Assembly: GCF_001418205.1 (NCBI RefSeq)
Contig: NZ_LIQF01000012.1
Location: forward strand, 1 to 42,840
Direction: 5' to 3'
From: Marinomonas fungiae
GTDB taxonomy: Bacteria; Pseudomonadota; Gammaproteobacteria; Pseudomonadales; Marinomonadaceae
Length of the DNA: 42,840 nucleotides
The position numbers and the translations under genes were made by a program. The notes beneath the pieces are model-generated. The model was given only the letters and a program-made list of their open reading frames with translations, searched no databases and was not told where the DNA came from. Below, piece after piece: positions 7,927 through 18,081 of this stretch (its first letter is position 1; every line of letters starts with the position of its first letter).

Positions 7927-10724
7927 TATGCTTCCTCCTCGAATACAGCACGTTCACTGGTGGTCAACTGACCTAGATTTGCCAAGATCAACATGGTTGC
8001 CCCCACGACGGTTAGGTAGACCCCAAGGTCGAACAGCATGGCGCTGGCCAACTCAAACTTACCGATCACAGGTAAATAGAAATAATCGAACCAAGAGGTT
8101 AAGAACGGACGACCGAAGAACCAGCTGCCAAGCCCTGTGAGGGCTGCAATACCAATGCCGGAACCGATCATGATCTGGTAATCCAGCTTCAAGCGGTCTT
8201 TGATCCAATCAACACCATGAGCTACGTATTGCTGAATAATTGCTACGGAGGTAATCAAACCAGCGATAAAACCGCCGCCAGGCATATTATGACCACGTAA
8301 GAAGATGTAAGCCGATACCAATAGCGCTAGAGGCAATAAACTTTGAGATACGACCGACAACATTAACGGATGGCGATCTGTAGACCATGGGCGGCCCTGC
8401 TCATTACTGGATGGCATATACAAACGCATGCGGGCGATCAATTTAAAGATACCCAATGCCGCAATACCCAGAACGGTGATTTCCCCTAAAGTATCGAAAC
8501 CACGGAAGTCCACTAGAATCACGTTGACCACGTTGGTACCACCACCACCAGTTTTACTGTTTTCGGTGAAGAAGGTCGAAATAGTCTCTAATGGGCGTGT
8601 CATCAAGGCGTAAATTACCGTACCGACAACGCCACCGATCATGGCTGAAATCCCCAAATCACGTACTACGCGGCGTGGGCTAGACTCTTTCGGGGTTTTC
8701 TGTGGCAAGAAGAACAACGCCAGCATCAACAAGATGATGGTCACGACCTCAACAGATAATTGCGTTAGGGCTAAGTCGGGAGCGGAGAAGCGCGCAAATG
8801 CTAGCGTTACAATCAAACCCACGACAGACAGCGTCAATAAAGCCACCATACGACGGCGGTGCCAAACGACAGTCGCCAACGACGCAATCGATAACAACAC
8901 GGCCCCCGTAATAGACAGGGCATCTAGAGGGATTTCTGGACGACGACCTGCGGTCGTATCCAGATCCAGTAACGGGTAAGCGCTCACCACAATCGTAAAC
9001 ATAAACAGGAAGTACATATAACGCTGCAATGAGCCATTTTCAAAGAAGCCGATAAACCAAGTCGCCTTAGCCACCAGCTGCTGAATGGCGCGCTCAAACA
9101 ACACTTTAGGATCATTGCTTGGAAATTGTGCTTGGAACTTAAATAGATGCTGGCGGTTGTAATACACCAGCAAACCGCCCACTAATGCGATGGCACTCAT
9201 TAGCAATGGAATGTTAAAACCGTGCCAAATAGCCAAGCTGTATTCTGGTACAGAAGCATTCAGTGCCGCAAATGAGGCGCTATGCAATAAATCGCCCACG
9301 ATCCAGCTGGGGAAAATCCCCACTAACAAACATAACGCCACTAGAATCTCGACTGGCACACGCATATAGCGCGGTGGCTCGTGCGGTGTTTTTGGCAAAT
9401 TAATAGGCTCGCCATTAAAAAATACGTCGTGTACAAAGCGCGTTGAGTACGCCACAGACAGCACACCACCTAGAGTTGCCATGACTGGCACCATCCAAGA
9501 TAGAGAACCTAACGAATCTTGATGCAGGGTTTCGTTAAAGAACATTTCTTTAGACAAGAAACCGTTTAGCAGCGGCACACCAGCCATGGCCGAAGAAGCT
9601 ACCATGGCTAAGGTTGCCGTGTAAGGCATGTACTTCCATAGGCCATTGAGTTGGCGCATATCACGAGAGCCTGATTCGTGATCAATGATCCCCGCCGCCA
9701 TAAACAATGATGCTTTAAAGGTCGCATGGTTAATGATATGGAAAATCGCCGCGACGAGGGCAAGGTCAGAGCCCATGCCTAACAGTAGTGTGATCAAGCC
9801 TAGGTGACTAATGGTCGAGTTCGCCAGCAAGCCTTTTAGATCATGCTGAAACAGTGCTAGGTAACCCCCTAACAAGAAGGTTGCAAGCCCCGTCATGCTG
9901 ACCAACAAAAACCATAAGTCAGTTCCAGCGAGAGAAGGGTAGAAGCGAGCCATTAAGAAAATGCCTGCCTTGACCATGGTTGCAGAGTGCAAATAGGCAC
10001 TGACGGGAGTTGGTGCGGCCATGGCATTTGGCAGCCAGAAATGGAATGGGAACTGCGCTGATTTGGTGAATGCACCAATAAGAATCAGTACAGTAATGAT
10101 CGGGTAAGCGCTGTGAGCACGGATTAAATCACCACTGTCTAATACCGTTTGTAGATCAAAACTACCGACTACGTTACCCAGTAGCAGCAGACCCGCTAAT
10201 AGGAATAAACCGCCTGCACCGGTAATGGTCAGCGCCATACGCGCGCCCTTACGGGCTTCACTCTTGCCGCTCCAGAAGCTAATCAAGAGGAACGAGCTAA
10301 TGCTGGTCAGCTCCCAGAATACCCAAATTTGTATCAGGTTATCGGACATGACCACGCCAAGCATGGCAAACATAAACAGTATTAGATAGCAGAAGAACTT
10401 GCCGATATTGTCATTGTGAGACAAGTAATAACGGGCATACAGGATGACCAACAGGCCGATGCCAAGGATCAGTATGCTAAACAGTAGCGTGAGGCCGTCT
10501 AATCGAAAGGCTAAATTCAAACCTAAGCTTGGCACCCAAGCCAGTGACGTCTGGAAACGTTGACCATCAAGCACCGATGGCGCTAACTGTAAAATTAAGA
10601 ATAGAGCAATAGCAGGCAGAGCAGCTGTTAGAAACGCACATGCGGTTCGGCTATAGCGAGTACTACATAAGGGGACAAGAGTGCCCAGTAATACTAATAG
10701 GGGAATGCATAGTAGGGTATTCAA
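7926..10724 (-). CDS. mrpA: Mrp Na+/H+ antiporter subunit A fused to subunit B
   Basis: A 932-residue protein. Residues up to about 770 are MrpA/NuoL-like, with the proton channel signatures [15 protein letters not shown] and [30 protein letters not shown]. The C-terminal part (about 790-932) is an MrpB domain, recognisable from [28 protein letters not shown] and [19 protein letters not shown]. Fused A/B subunits mark the group-2 Mrp operons with six genes. The start is TTG at 10724, supported by AAGGAG at 10733-10738 eight bases away. It is the first gene of a tightly packed operon. Confidence 0.92.
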   Translation of the reverse strand: MNTLLCIPLLVLLGTLVPLCSTRYSRTACAFLTAALPAIALFLILQLAPSVLDGQRFQTSLAWVPSLGLNLAFRLDGLTLLFSILILGIGLLVILYARYYLSHNDNIGKFFCYLILFMFAMLGVVMSDNLIQIWVFWELTSISSFLLISFWSGKSEARKGARMALTITGAGGLFLLAGLLLLGNVVGSFDLQTVLDSGDLIRAHSAYPIITVLILIGAFTKSAQFPFHFWLPNAMAAPTPVSAYLHSATMVKAGIFLMARFYPSLAGTDLWFLLVSMTGLATFLLGGYLALFQHDLKGLLANSTISHLGLITLLLGMGSDLALVAAIFHIINHATFKASLFMAAGIIDHESGSRDMRQLNGLWKYMPYTATLAMVASSAMAGVPLLNGFLSKEMFFNETLHQDSLGSLSWMVPVMATLGGVLSVAYSTRFVHDVFFNGEPINLPKTPHEPPRYMRVPVEILVALCLLVGIFPSWIVGDLLHSASFAALNASVPEYSLAIWHGFNIPLLMSAIALVGGLLVYYNRQHLFKFQAQFPSNDPKVLFERAIQQLVAKATWFIGFFENGSLQRYMYFLFMFTIVVSAYPLLDLDTTAGRRPEIPLDALSITGAVLLSIASLATVVWHRRRMVALLTLSVVGLIVTLAFARFSAPDLALTQLSVEVVTIILLMLALFFLPQKTPKESSPRRVVRDLGISAMIGGVVGTVIYALMTRPLETISTFFTENSKTGGGGTNVVNVILVDFRGFDTLGEITVLGIAALGIFKLIARMRLYMPSSNEQGRPWSTDRHPLMLSVVSQSLLPLALLVSAYIFLRGHNMPGGGFIAGLITSVAIIQQYVAHGVDWIKDRLKLDYQIMIGSGIGIAALTGLGSWFFGRPFLTSWFDYFYLPVIGKFELASAMLFDLGVYLTVVGATMLILANLGQLTTSERAVFEEEA

Positions 10725-10922
10725 CGGATCTGCTCCTTCATAGCATTTTCGACGGTGTATTTGTATCTAATTTGCATACCAACCGTATCCATTTCTTAGC
10801 CAGCATCTTTGAAAAAGTGCTGACTGTTTGACTGTATTTCGTAAGGATAGCGTGATGGAAGTATATTTTCTTTAAAAATCGGTATTAAAAAAGTAACAAA
10901 AATAATGTGTTGCATCGAAATC

Positions 10923-10953
10923 AAAAAAAACGCTGAGGATAAGTCAGCGTTTT
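10923..10953 (-). terminator. Terminator of the CZB chemoreceptor gene
   Basis: A 10-bp stem, AAAACGCTGA / TCAGCGTTTT with a seven-base loop. Read on the minus strand it ends in an eight-base T run, and it lies about 30 bases after the stop codon at 10982. Confidence 0.85.
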
Positions 10954-10981
10954 CTAGTAGACCAGCAATCATTGCTTAAGT

Positions 10982-12064
10982 TCAGCTCGATTTGATTTCT
11001 TCCAGCAAAGACTCAATGCTCACAACGACTTGTAAGCTAGCCGTTTCCATTTTATCTAGATAGCTCAGCATTTCGGTTTTATTGGCAGCTTGAGCGGCTT
11101 TCACGGCAGCGCGGCCAGATTCATGCACGGCTTTGTGAGGTGCCTCAATCGCCTTGAAATTACGTGAGTTCTGATAATGCGTTGAGCCGTAACCCTGATA
11201 GTACCATTTACCAAGTCGACATTCGGTGTGAGCGTTTACTTCTGAGTGGAAATCACGCTTATCAATACGACGGTAAACTTCGTTTTTCCATACAGCATGA
11301 TCCAACTTCACGGTATCTAAGAAAGACTGTGTTGCCGCTAAGTTAATCGCAGCCTGCATTTTTTGTGACGTTTCGATCACACTTCCAACAATACTATCAA
11401 TCTGGCTAGCTGAAGTGGCGACATCTTCGGCGCTGGATTGGTTTTTATCGACCATTTGTTTGATCGAATGAGTCTGATCTAATACTTTGCGCACCAGCTC
11501 TTCGACCTGTTCACTAGCAGAATGTGTTTTGCTGGCAAGATTACGTACTTCATCGGCTACCACAGCAAAACCACGACCCGCTTCCCCTGCGCGCGCTGCT
11601 TCGATTGCCGCGTTCAGTGCCAGTAAGTTGGTTTGATCAGAGATTTCCTGAATGCTAAAAACCAGTTTGCTGATACCACTGGCCGTATTATCCAGAATCT
11701 GCGCCGCTTCCATGCTAGAGCTGGCCTGTTCATTAATAAGGACAGCACGTTGATTTAAACGTTGTAGTGCCGAGCGTGTGTCGCTGAACAGGGAATCAAC
11801 TTCTTTCAATTGCTGATGTTCATTGATTAAGGTTTCTGCGCTGTCCGCTAGACCATGTCGAATCGAATTCAGCATATCGCCACCGCGTAATTGGTAGCTA
11901 AGCAGCTCCGTACAGCTATCGTCGTTTTGCGTTTGCTTGGCATCGGCACGGGCTTCTGCAAGCTGAGACTCTAAAATAGCCACACGTTGTTGATGATGTT
12001 CACGCTCTTGCTGTATTTGTTGTTCAAGTTCACTGATTCTATTTTTATGAGAAGAGAAAAACAT
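10982..12064 (-). CDS. Soluble methyl-accepting chemotaxis protein with C-terminal CZB domain
   Basis: This 360-residue receptor has no membrane segment. An N-terminal coiled coil (residues 1-45) leads to a methyl-accepting signalling region with the tip sequence [23 protein letters not shown] (near residue 142). The C-terminal 110 residues form a chemoreceptor zinc-binding (CZB) domain: H256 (LDHAVW), C282 (ECRLGKWYY), H310 and H314 (HKAVH), the expected 3-His/1-Cys zinc set. CZB domains bind zinc and in some receptors respond to hypochlorous acid. The gene lies alone between the mrp operon and the Yip1 gene, with its own terminator. The signal sensed here is inferred only. Confidence 0.88.
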   Translation of the reverse strand: MFFSSHKNRISELEQQIQQEREHHQQRVAILESQLAEARADAKQTQNDDSCTELLSYQLRGGDMLNSIRHGLADSAETLINEHQQLKEVDSLFSDTRSALQRLNQRAVLINEQASSSMEAAQILDNTASGISKLVFSIQEISDQTNLLALNAAIEAARAGEAGRGFAVVADEVRNLASKTHSASEQVEELVRKVLDQTHSIKQMVDKNQSSAEDVATSASQIDSIVGSVIETSQKMQAAINLAATQSFLDTVKLDHAVWKNEVYRRIDKRDFHSEVNAHTECRLGKWYYQGYGSTHYQNSRNFKAIEAPHKAVHESGRAAVKAAQAANKTEMLSYLDKMETASLQVVVSIESLLEEIKSS

Positions 12065-12212
12065 TAATCGGACTCCGCCGGTACTGATAAAGACGCGACT
12101 AATTTGGTCGACGCAAGTTATCTATGTATTGTGTGCTTACTGAGCAAAGGATAAAAGTTATTTATTTCTTCACAGTTATAATTTTGTAAAAATGCGGCAG
12201 CCAACATACAAA

Positions 12213-12241
12213 AGCCTGCCCCAAGTCAATGGTAGCAGGCT
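12213..12241 (-). terminator. Probable terminator after the Yip1-family gene
   Basis: A 7-bp stem, AGCCTGC / GCAGGCT, with a 15-base loop, followed on the minus strand by TTTTG. The large loop makes it weaker than the others in the window. Confidence 0.5.
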
Positions 12242-12278
12242 ATACGAACAACGATAGGGTGGATAGAGCAGGCGGCCA

Positions 12279-12890
12279 TTAGCCAAAGAATGCCCAAAGC
12301 GGACTGTGCTCAGATCCCATGCTCCAGAGTAGAACAACCACAGCGAGTAAGAACTCAAGAATCAGCACACCAATCCCCAAGGTACCCGTGGATAAAATAA
12401 ACCCTTCTTTGTGACTAATACCTAGGAAACGCGGCGTGCCCTTGTAAAGTAAGTAGGCGGAATAGGCCACCCCGATACAAACGGCCAGCATACATAACCA
12501 AGCAATTGGGTAGATGGCAAACAGGCCACTTAAAAACATGGGTGTTGCGATATACCCCGCAAAGATAATACTTTCTGAGCGGCTCGGACGGTGTGAATAT
12601 TGGCGCGATAATGCGTGAATAGCCGAACCGACACCAGCAACAGCCAGCAGAATTAATGCATAGAACAATACACCTAAGCCAAGCGCGGTCATGACACTCA
12701 GTTTTATCCCTTCCTCTCCGTTAAGTGTCCAACCTACTTGGGTGGTACCAATAAAACTACTGACAACAGGAATCGCCGCCAAAATCAGTACGTGGTGCGC
12801 GTACATGTGGCTAACCGATTCATGCTCCTTATTGATTTCACGCCATTCTCGATCAGGATGGTGCAGTAATCCCCATACATGATTAATCAT
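12279..12890 (-). CDS. Yip1-family inner-membrane protein
   Basis: A 203-residue protein with five predicted membrane helices after a soluble N-terminus of about 30 residues. The opening HVWGLLHHPDREWREI and the helix pattern, including FAGYIATPMFLSGLFAIYP, match bacterial Yip1-domain proteins. These are widespread but have no settled biochemical role. AGGAGGA-like bases precede the start. It is separated from the neighbouring lipoprotein gene by about 200 bases, so an operon is not evident. Confidence 0.75.
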   Translation of the reverse strand: MINHVWGLLHHPDREWREINKEHESVSHMYAHHVLILAAIPVVSSFIGTTQVGWTLNGEEGIKLSVMTALGLGVLFYALILLAVAGVGSAIHALSRQYSHRPSRSESIIFAGYIATPMFLSGLFAIYPIAWLCMLAVCIGVAYSAYLLYKGTPRFLGISHKEGFILSTGTLGIGVLILEFLLAVVVLLWSMGSEHSPLWAFFG

Positions 12891-13057
12891 GCTTTCCTCC
12901 TCGCTTCCGACATCTGAATTAAGGTTTATGTGAATGTTTTGATTAGTATCAAAACGATCCTCATAACGTTCATTATAGATGTGTACGAGAAAGTGGAGCG
13001 GTTGGATGATAACGATTTCTTATATGAATCTAAGCTTTTATAGAGATGTATTCTATT

Positions 13058-13083
13058 AAGAGTCTGGCGAAAACCAGACTCTT
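13058..13083 (-). terminator. Terminator after the lipoprotein gene
   Basis: A perfect 10-bp stem, AAGAGTCTGG / CCAGACTCTT with a six-base loop, begins nine bases after the lipoprotein stop codon. The downstream tract on the minus strand (AATAGAA) is not T-rich, so it may be a weak terminator or a 3' end stabiliser. Confidence 0.6.
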
Positions 13084-13091
13084 CTGCTTGT

Positions 13092-13736
13092 CTACAAATC
13101 ATCGGTGCATTGGTAGTCTTCTGGCATCTCGATGCGATAGGGCTGATCTTGGGGCTGTTCGACATTGAGATTCTTGATGGAACGCTCGATGAGAAACTCA
13201 TACAACTTCCAGCGTGAGCACTGAGAATGCTCGACGGAGCTACTGCTGTGTAGCACAACTTTACCATTGGTATTTACCAGCTCAAGATCAAGTACCGCCT
13301 CAAGAACCGACCGCTTGACAGTCTCGTAGCCAACTAAATACGGCATAACATGGAAATCGGTCTCACAGTGGCGGCCACCGTCTTTGTCCTCATAGCAGTG
13401 GGTACTGCGTCCTGTACGACGCTCTTCATAAATCGGCTCTTGGCGCTCGCGTACTTGCGCTTGGCTGGTTAAGTGATAGCGCGCAATAAAATCAGGCGAA
13501 CTTAATTTTGCTCCGACATAGAAATACCCTTTGTTTTTAAAGGACTGCACAACTTGATCGAGATAACGCTTATTGGTCAATGGATCGGCAGATTTCTGCG
13601 CTTCCACCAAAATACGAGATTCGGGTGTGATTTTAACATCCGGGTCCACATTGCTGACCTGACGTCCCATCATCACCACATTAGACGAACAGCCGGTCAC
13701 AAACAGCAGTAGCAGGACAGATAAAAAAGCTCTCAT
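13092..13736 (-). CDS. Predicted lipoprotein of unknown function
   Basis: A 214-residue protein with a lipoprotein signal peptide: MRAFLSVLLLLFVTGC, with the lipobox VTGC placing the acylated cysteine at residue 16. The following residues (SSN) do not include an aspartate at +2, which favours outer-membrane sorting. The mature part is soluble and carries a charged, cysteine-containing insert (THCYEDKDGGRHCETD, near residue 112) that could form a disulfide. I do not recognise the family. The strong hairpin right after it suggests a single-gene transcript. Confidence 0.75.
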   Translation of the reverse strand: MRAFLSVLLLLFVTGCSSNVVMMGRQVSNVDPDVKITPESRILVEAQKSADPLTNKRYLDQVVQSFKNKGYFYVGAKLSSPDFIARYHLTSQAQVRERQEPIYEERRTGRSTHCYEDKDGGRHCETDFHVMPYLVGYETVKRSVLEAVLDLELVNTNGKVVLHSSSSVEHSQCSRWKLYEFLIERSIKNLNVEQPQDQPYRIEMPEDYQCTDDL

Positions 13737-13829
13737 AACACTCTCCGATGCTGGAATCTATTAACGTTAATGCAATCCGCCTAATCCGCAAAGAGCGCCT
13801 GATGTAAACCTAGGTAAGGGCGAAAAGGG

Positions 13830-15893
13830 TTAAGCGGGTATTTGACTACGCTCAACCGCAATCATAGTCGCAGAACGATTAAGAGACAGCGCGATACGTT
13901 CAATGCTGCCGCGAATCAGCTCGACTTCCTCATCAGAGAGCTCATGCTTAGGTAGGCGTTCGAGAAACTGCTGTGCCGTGCGATGAAACACTTGCGGACT
14001 TTTCCCGTAATAGCAATTTAAAAAAGCACAGGCCAATGCCTTTTGTAAGCTATCTAATTCTGAGTTGAGCTGCTCACCATAACGGGCTTGAATCATATTG
14101 CGTAAATGCAACGAGACATGGCCGAGGTTGAGCGCTGTCAGAGCCAAATCAATCAGATTGCGGCTTTTGGTCATGCCCTTTTCATAAGTGGCAATACGCA
14201 ATAAGCGATCGCCCATGCGCGCGTTGAACCACATATCCGCTTTAGGATGATACGAAAGCGCCAGCAAATCTCGATAGGTGTTCTTCATCAAGCGTTGCAT
14301 CATCAGAGTCAGGCTCGGCCCTGTAATCATTTTGAACAGCCAATAGAGCACACTTACCCCCACAAAAATCGCCAACGCATTGCTGACCGTAGCATCGATT
14401 TGAAAGGCTTGAACCATACCGGGGCTTGGCATAACAAAGATGGTAAAGGGAATGGAAATCCCCAAGCCATAAGGCAACGTGGCACGATTTGCCAGCAGTA
14501 GCAAACTGGCGAAATACGGGCCAGCCAAAATCAGTATCAGTAATTCATAATCGCCGGAGCTTTGTGCCAATAAAGGGAGGGCGTAAAACACCGCGAGCGC
14601 TAGGGCAATCACAACACCGATTAAAATACGACGTAGCACCACGGTAAGAATCATCATCGGCAGTCGCGCCATCATGATTGAAAACACCACCGGCATAATC
14701 ATAATCATCAAGACCGTACTGGAGCCAGTTCCCAGCCACAAGGTCGCACCAACAACAAACATCACCATGCTACGGAGACCCGTACTCAATCCTACTAATG
14801 GATCGTGATGGGGTTTAATGCGTGGCGCATTAAGCTTAGGTTGGCGTTCACTGGTCAGCGCGTCGTAGCTTTTCAGGATGACAACCAGCTCCGCGCTGAG
14901 ATCCTGAGCAATTTTAAATAAGCGCAGACCGAGTGCGGACTCGTTTTCGGCCGTGTTGGCATATTGACTTTGTCGGCGGCGCAGAGCTTGAGTGAGCTGA
15001 TAGCTGTCAGCAAAGGACGTCGCGCTGGCAATGGCACGAAAGGATTGATACATATCATCGAGCATCGCGCCCATAGACGTTGAAATCAGCTCAGGGTGAT
15101 TACGCTGCAAGCGGCCAAAGATCTGAATCAACGCCAACAGCGAAAGAATCTTATTCGAAAGCAAGTTGGAAGCTCTGTTGCGCCCCGGGCCATGAGGACC
15201 TTCATAACTGACAGCGGTTGAATCGTCGTTTAGCTCAGTGAGGGATTCTAAAATACCATCAATCGCCTGATGTCGGCTGGCGTGGGAGCCTTGCGGATCC
15301 AACTCCGTTGCCAAATAATCCAGCGTTTGATTGATGCTTTTGCGGGCATTGGCGCGCAGCACAGTGCTAACTTTCACCGGCCAAATTAGCGTGCTGACCA
15401 AGGCGGCACAGACAACGCCGACAATGATTTCACTGACCCGAGCTTGGGCAATATCAAATATCGATGCGCTGCTGGCCTGTTGAGGTTGTACCATGACCAA
15501 CAACACGACAAGGCTAGCGGTCATACCAGCCATGGCAAAGGCGTAAATTAAATTAACCCGTCGCACCAGCGCCGATAATCCAGCATTAATGCCAAGCCAA
15601 AGCGCTAAGCAAGACATGGCCAAAATGGGCTCACTGGGAAATAACTCTAAAATCAAAATACCGACCGTACCGCCGACCACCGTGCCGATAATTTGATACA
15701 AGCCTTTTTCCAACACTAGGCCGCTTTCTGGACGCATTTGCAGGAAAATAGCGCTGATCAACGCCCAATTGGGACGCTCCAAACTAAAAAACATCGCCAT
15801 ATACAGCGCCAAGGCCATCGCCAGAACGCCCTTAATCGCGAACTTTATGGCATCCCTTTGTGGGAAGAGCAGGCTTGTGATTAATGGCTGCAT
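13830..15893 (-). CDS. FUSC-family efflux transporter (AaeB-like)
   Basis: A 687-residue inner-membrane protein with two hydrophobic blocks of about six helices each (roughly residues 15-175 and 370-520), separated and followed by soluble regions. This layout and sequences such as LERPNWALISAIFLQMRPESGLVLEKG match the FUSC/AaeB family, which exports aromatic carboxylic acids and other toxic organics with an HlyD-type adaptor. The gene follows the adaptor gene by ten bases and completes a DUF1656-adaptor-FUSC operon. Whether it is AaeB proper cannot be told from sequence; the substrate is unknown. No LysR regulator (AaeR) is adjacent. Confidence 0.85.
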   Translation of the reverse strand: MQPLITSLLFPQRDAIKFAIKGVLAMALALYMAMFFSLERPNWALISAIFLQMRPESGLVLEKGLYQIIGTVVGGTVGILILELFPSEPILAMSCLALWLGINAGLSALVRRVNLIYAFAMAGMTASLVVLLVMVQPQQASSASIFDIAQARVSEIIVGVVCAALVSTLIWPVKVSTVLRANARKSINQTLDYLATELDPQGSHASRHQAIDGILESLTELNDDSTAVSYEGPHGPGRNRASNLLSNKILSLLALIQIFGRLQRNHPELISTSMGAMLDDMYQSFRAIASATSFADSYQLTQALRRRQSQYANTAENESALGLRLFKIAQDLSAELVVILKSYDALTSERQPKLNAPRIKPHHDPLVGLSTGLRSMVMFVVGATLWLGTGSSTVLMIMIMPVVFSIMMARLPMMILTVVLRRILIGVVIALALAVFYALPLLAQSSGDYELLILILAGPYFASLLLLANRATLPYGLGISIPFTIFVMPSPGMVQAFQIDATVSNALAIFVGVSVLYWLFKMITGPSLTLMMQRLMKNTYRDLLALSYHPKADMWFNARMGDRLLRIATYEKGMTKSRNLIDLALTALNLGHVSLHLRNMIQARYGEQLNSELDSLQKALACAFLNCYYGKSPQVFHRTAQQFLERLPKHELSDEEVELIRGSIERIALSLNRSATMIAVERSQIPA

Positions 15894-15903
15894 AAATCAA
15901 CCA

Positions 15904-16764
15904 TTACTCGTCTTCTAGACGAATTGACACCGTCATACCGGCACTTAGCTGCACCCCATCAAACGGATCAAGCTGAATGTCCACCGGAATACGTTGCGCC
16001 AAACGCACCCAATTAAAGGTCTGCTGTACCTGAGGTAGCAGCTGGCTATTGCTATTGGTATTGGCGTCAGCAATGGCCCTGCCAATACTGGTGACGGTGC
16101 CTGTTAATGGCTGATCACCATTCATCAAAGTGATCTTAGCCCGTTGCCCTTCATGGATCAGCTGCAGCTTGGTTTCCTCGAAATAGCCCGTCACGTATAG
16201 CGAATTTTTCTGAACCAGTGACAACACCGGCGTGCCGCGGCTGACGTAGTTGCCTTCACGTAGATTCAAGTTAACGATATAGCCATCCTGAGGCGCACGT
16301 ATTACAGAGCGTTCAACATCTAACTGAGCAGCATTTAACTCGGCCTGACTCAACTTCAAGGTAGCCTCGGCGCGTTTGACCTGAATACGGGCACTTTCCG
16401 TGGTTTCATCCGAGACCAACTGACCTTTTTGACTTAACTCTTGGCGGCGCTGATATTGATGCTGCGCCAGCTCCAAGGCATAACGATTACTCTCCACTTG
16501 AGCTTCAAGCTGAGCAACCTTGGTCTGAGCGCGGGCATCATCCACCTGCAAAATCACATCGCCTTGCTTGACCGCTTGATTATCCCGTACCGCCAACTGA
16601 GTCACCCAACCGGATACATCCGGCGCAATGGTGATCACATGGGCGCGCACGCGGCCATCTCGCGTCCAAGGGGAATACAAATAATGCTGCCAAACCCAGT
16701 GGCCAGCGACGATTGCCAGCAACACCACCGCAATCGTAAGGGAGATGCGCAACGTATTTTTCAT
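15904..16764 (-). CDS. HlyD-family periplasmic adaptor (AaeA-like)
   Basis: A 286-residue membrane fusion protein. One N-terminal membrane anchor (residues about 5-24, ISLTIAVVLLAIVAGHWVW) is followed by a biotinyl-lipoyl-like segment (VRAHVITIAPDVSGWVTQLAVRDNQAVKQGDVILQVDD split across it), an alpha hairpin rich in Gln, Glu and Ala, and a beta-barrel domain. It would bridge the FUSC transporter to an outer-membrane channel. A longer reading frame opens at 16842, but that extension overlaps the DUF1656 gene; the ATG at 16764 has GGGAG at a proper distance and gives a normal anchor, so I prefer it. Confidence 0.85.
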   Translation of the reverse strand: MKNTLRISLTIAVVLLAIVAGHWVWQHYLYSPWTRDGRVRAHVITIAPDVSGWVTQLAVRDNQAVKQGDVILQVDDARAQTKVAQLEAQVESNRYALELAQHQYQRRQELSQKGQLVSDETTESARIQVKRAEATLKLSQAELNAAQLDVERSVIRAPQDGYIVNLNLREGNYVSRGTPVLSLVQKNSLYVTGYFEETKLQLIHEGQRAKITLMNGDQPLTGTVTSIGRAIADANTNSNSQLLPQVQQTFNWVRLAQRIPVDIQLDPFDGVQLSAGMTVSIRLEDE

Positions 16765-16771
16765 AGACCGA

Positions 16772-16972
16772 TTAACTCCCAAGTAAATAAACAACCAACG
16801 CCAAATAGCACACATACAACCCGACCTCAAACCAAGCCACACGCCAGATTTTTAGATAAAGACCGGATTTATAAAGGAAAAAACGCGTGATCCAAGACAG
16901 GATAAACGCTAGCGGAGCAAATAAAACCAACGGGCTAAACAACAAACCACCCAAGGCTAACTCTTGAAACAT
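16772..16972 (-). CDS. DUF1656 small membrane protein (AaeX-like)
   Basis: A 66-residue protein with two membrane helices, one at each end, and the family pattern MFQELALGG then RFFLYKSGLYLKIWRVAWFEVGLY. DUF1656 proteins are regularly encoded just before an HlyD-type adaptor and a FUSC transporter, as here, where seven bases separate it from the adaptor gene. Its role in the pump is not established. Confidence 0.85.
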   Translation of the reverse strand: MFQELALGGLLFSPLVLFAPLAFILSWITRFFLYKSGLYLKIWRVAWFEVGLYVCYLALVVYLLGS

Positions 16973-17112
16973 AGTGTTTTATCCCCTGTCACCAATGACA
17001 CGCCATGCAACCACGCAAGCGTTTCGAATAGGTAAAGCTTACCTCAGTATAAAACAAGAAATAGGGCAAAAGGTTACAGATTTCAGGGAAGCGGTGTGAG
17101 GGTAGGCAGCAA

Positions 17113-17147
17113 CAAAAAAGGCCGCTTATTGCTAAGCAGCCTTTTTA
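17113..17147 (-). terminator. Terminator of the tmRNA gene
   Basis: On the minus strand, AAAAAGGC-GCTTAGCAATAAGC-GCCTTTTTT forms a hairpin ending in six Ts, a few bases past the tmRNA 3' end. Confidence 0.85.
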
Positions 17148-17153
17148 GACGTC

Positions 17154-17516
17154 TGGTGGAGATGGGGGGAGTCGAACCCCCGTCCGCCAGTCCTCTGCCA
17201 TCGGATCTACATGTTTAGTCACTTCTACTTTTTGACTGTTTACCGCCCGAAGGACAGGGTGTAACCAGCGAGCCTGATTGATCTTAGATCCTTATCCCCA
17301 GGCAGGGCATCGGATAGCATCTCGTAATTTATGATACTGCGGAATCCCGGGCTACAAGCAACCTGGGGGCAGCACACTAGCAGGTTATTAAGCTGCTAGA
17401 GCGTAGTTTTCGTCGTTTGCGACTATATAGTTGATACATGTGGATTTACGAGATCACGTATCACTCTCGACATGCACCTCAGGTTTTGTAACCGGCGTCG
17501 AAACCATGTCATCCCC
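17154..17516 (-). ncRNA. ssrA: Transfer-messenger RNA
   Basis: The 363-base RNA starts GGGGATG and ends CATCTCCACCA, which pair as a tRNA-like acceptor stem with an encoded CCA. Near the 3' end the T-arm GGGGGTTCGACTCCCCC is present. The tag reading frame at 17388-17420 reads GCA AAC GAC GAA AAC TAC GCT CTA GCA GCT TAA, giving ANDENYALAA, the same tag as in Escherichia coli. tmRNA rescues stalled ribosomes and tags the unfinished protein for ClpXP and other proteases. Its partner smpB lies immediately upstream on the same strand. Confidence 0.97.
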
Positions 17517-17528
17517 GAAGTTGCGGCC

Positions 17529-17534
17529 ATTCTA
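17529..17534 (-). promoter_or_regulatory. Probable -10 box of the tmRNA promoter
   Basis: TAGAAT on the minus strand places transcription start about six bases before the mature 5' end of the tmRNA. The -35 position (17552-17557) reads TAGCGT, a poor match, so only the -10 element is supported. Confidence 0.4.
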
Positions 17535-17587
17535 ACGAATCTTGGCGGATTACGCTAGTCAGTCGCTCTGTTTCCACACTGTGGAAG

Positions 17588-18067
17588 CTAAACTTTTGAT
17601 TTCATTAGGCGTTCTTTATCGCGCGCCCAATCTCGTTCTTTCGCGCTATCACGCTTGTCGTGGTCTTTTTTACCCGTTACCAAGGCGATCTCACATTTAA
17701 CTTTGTTGCCTTTCCAGTATAGCGCCATCGCCGCACACGTTTTACCTTTTTGCTCGATGGTTTCAATAATACGATCTAGTTCGCGACGGTTTAGCAACAG
17801 TTTGCGTTGGCGCACGGGTTCGCACACAACGTGTGTCGAGGCGCTCATCAGTGGTGTAATACGTGCGCCGATTAGATAAGCCTCGTTTTGGTGGATAATA
17901 ACGTAGCTGTCCACTAATTGGGCTTTGCCTTCGCGAAGACTTTTGACTTCCCAGCCTGTTAGCGCAATTCCGGCTTCAAACTTTTGGTCAACAAAGTAAT
18001 CGTGGCGCGCGCGCTTGTTTAGGGCAATCGTGCCTGTGCTATTTGGTTTTTTCTTTGCTTTACTCAT
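17588..18067 (-). CDS. smpB: SsrA-binding protein
   Basis: A 159-residue basic protein that binds the tRNA-like domain of tmRNA and delivers it to stalled ribosomes. Family landmarks are clear: [29 protein letters not shown] (residues 17-45), [10 protein letters not shown], the [16 protein letters not shown] segment and the basic C-terminal tail [19 protein letters not shown] that probes the empty mRNA channel. The length is normal. It lies 71 bases upstream of its RNA partner. No ribosome binding site is visible before the ATG, and a TATAAT box lies only eight bases away (see the separate entry). Confidence 0.96.
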   Translation of the reverse strand: MSKAKKKPNSTGTIALNKRARHDYFVDQKFEAGIALTGWEVKSLREGKAQLVDSYVIIHQNEAYLIGARITPLMSASTHVVCEPVRQRKLLLNRRELDRIIETIEQKGKTCAAMALYWKGNKVKCEIALVTGKKDHDKRDSAKERDWARDKERLMKSKV

Positions 18068-18075
18068 AGGTAAAA

Positions 18076-18081
18076 ATTATA
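18076..18081 (-). promoter_or_regulatory. TATAAT box immediately before smpB
   Basis: A perfect TATAAT on the minus strand ends eight bases before the smpB ATG. If used, transcription would begin one or two bases before the start codon, giving a leaderless message; the lack of a Shine-Dalgarno sequence fits this. The -35 position (TAGGAT, 17-base spacing) is poor. Confidence 0.4.

Noticed and set aside
16441..16890. 149-residue plus-strand frame over the adaptor and DUF1656 genes
   Set aside because: It is antisense to two recognisable operon genes and resembles no protein family.
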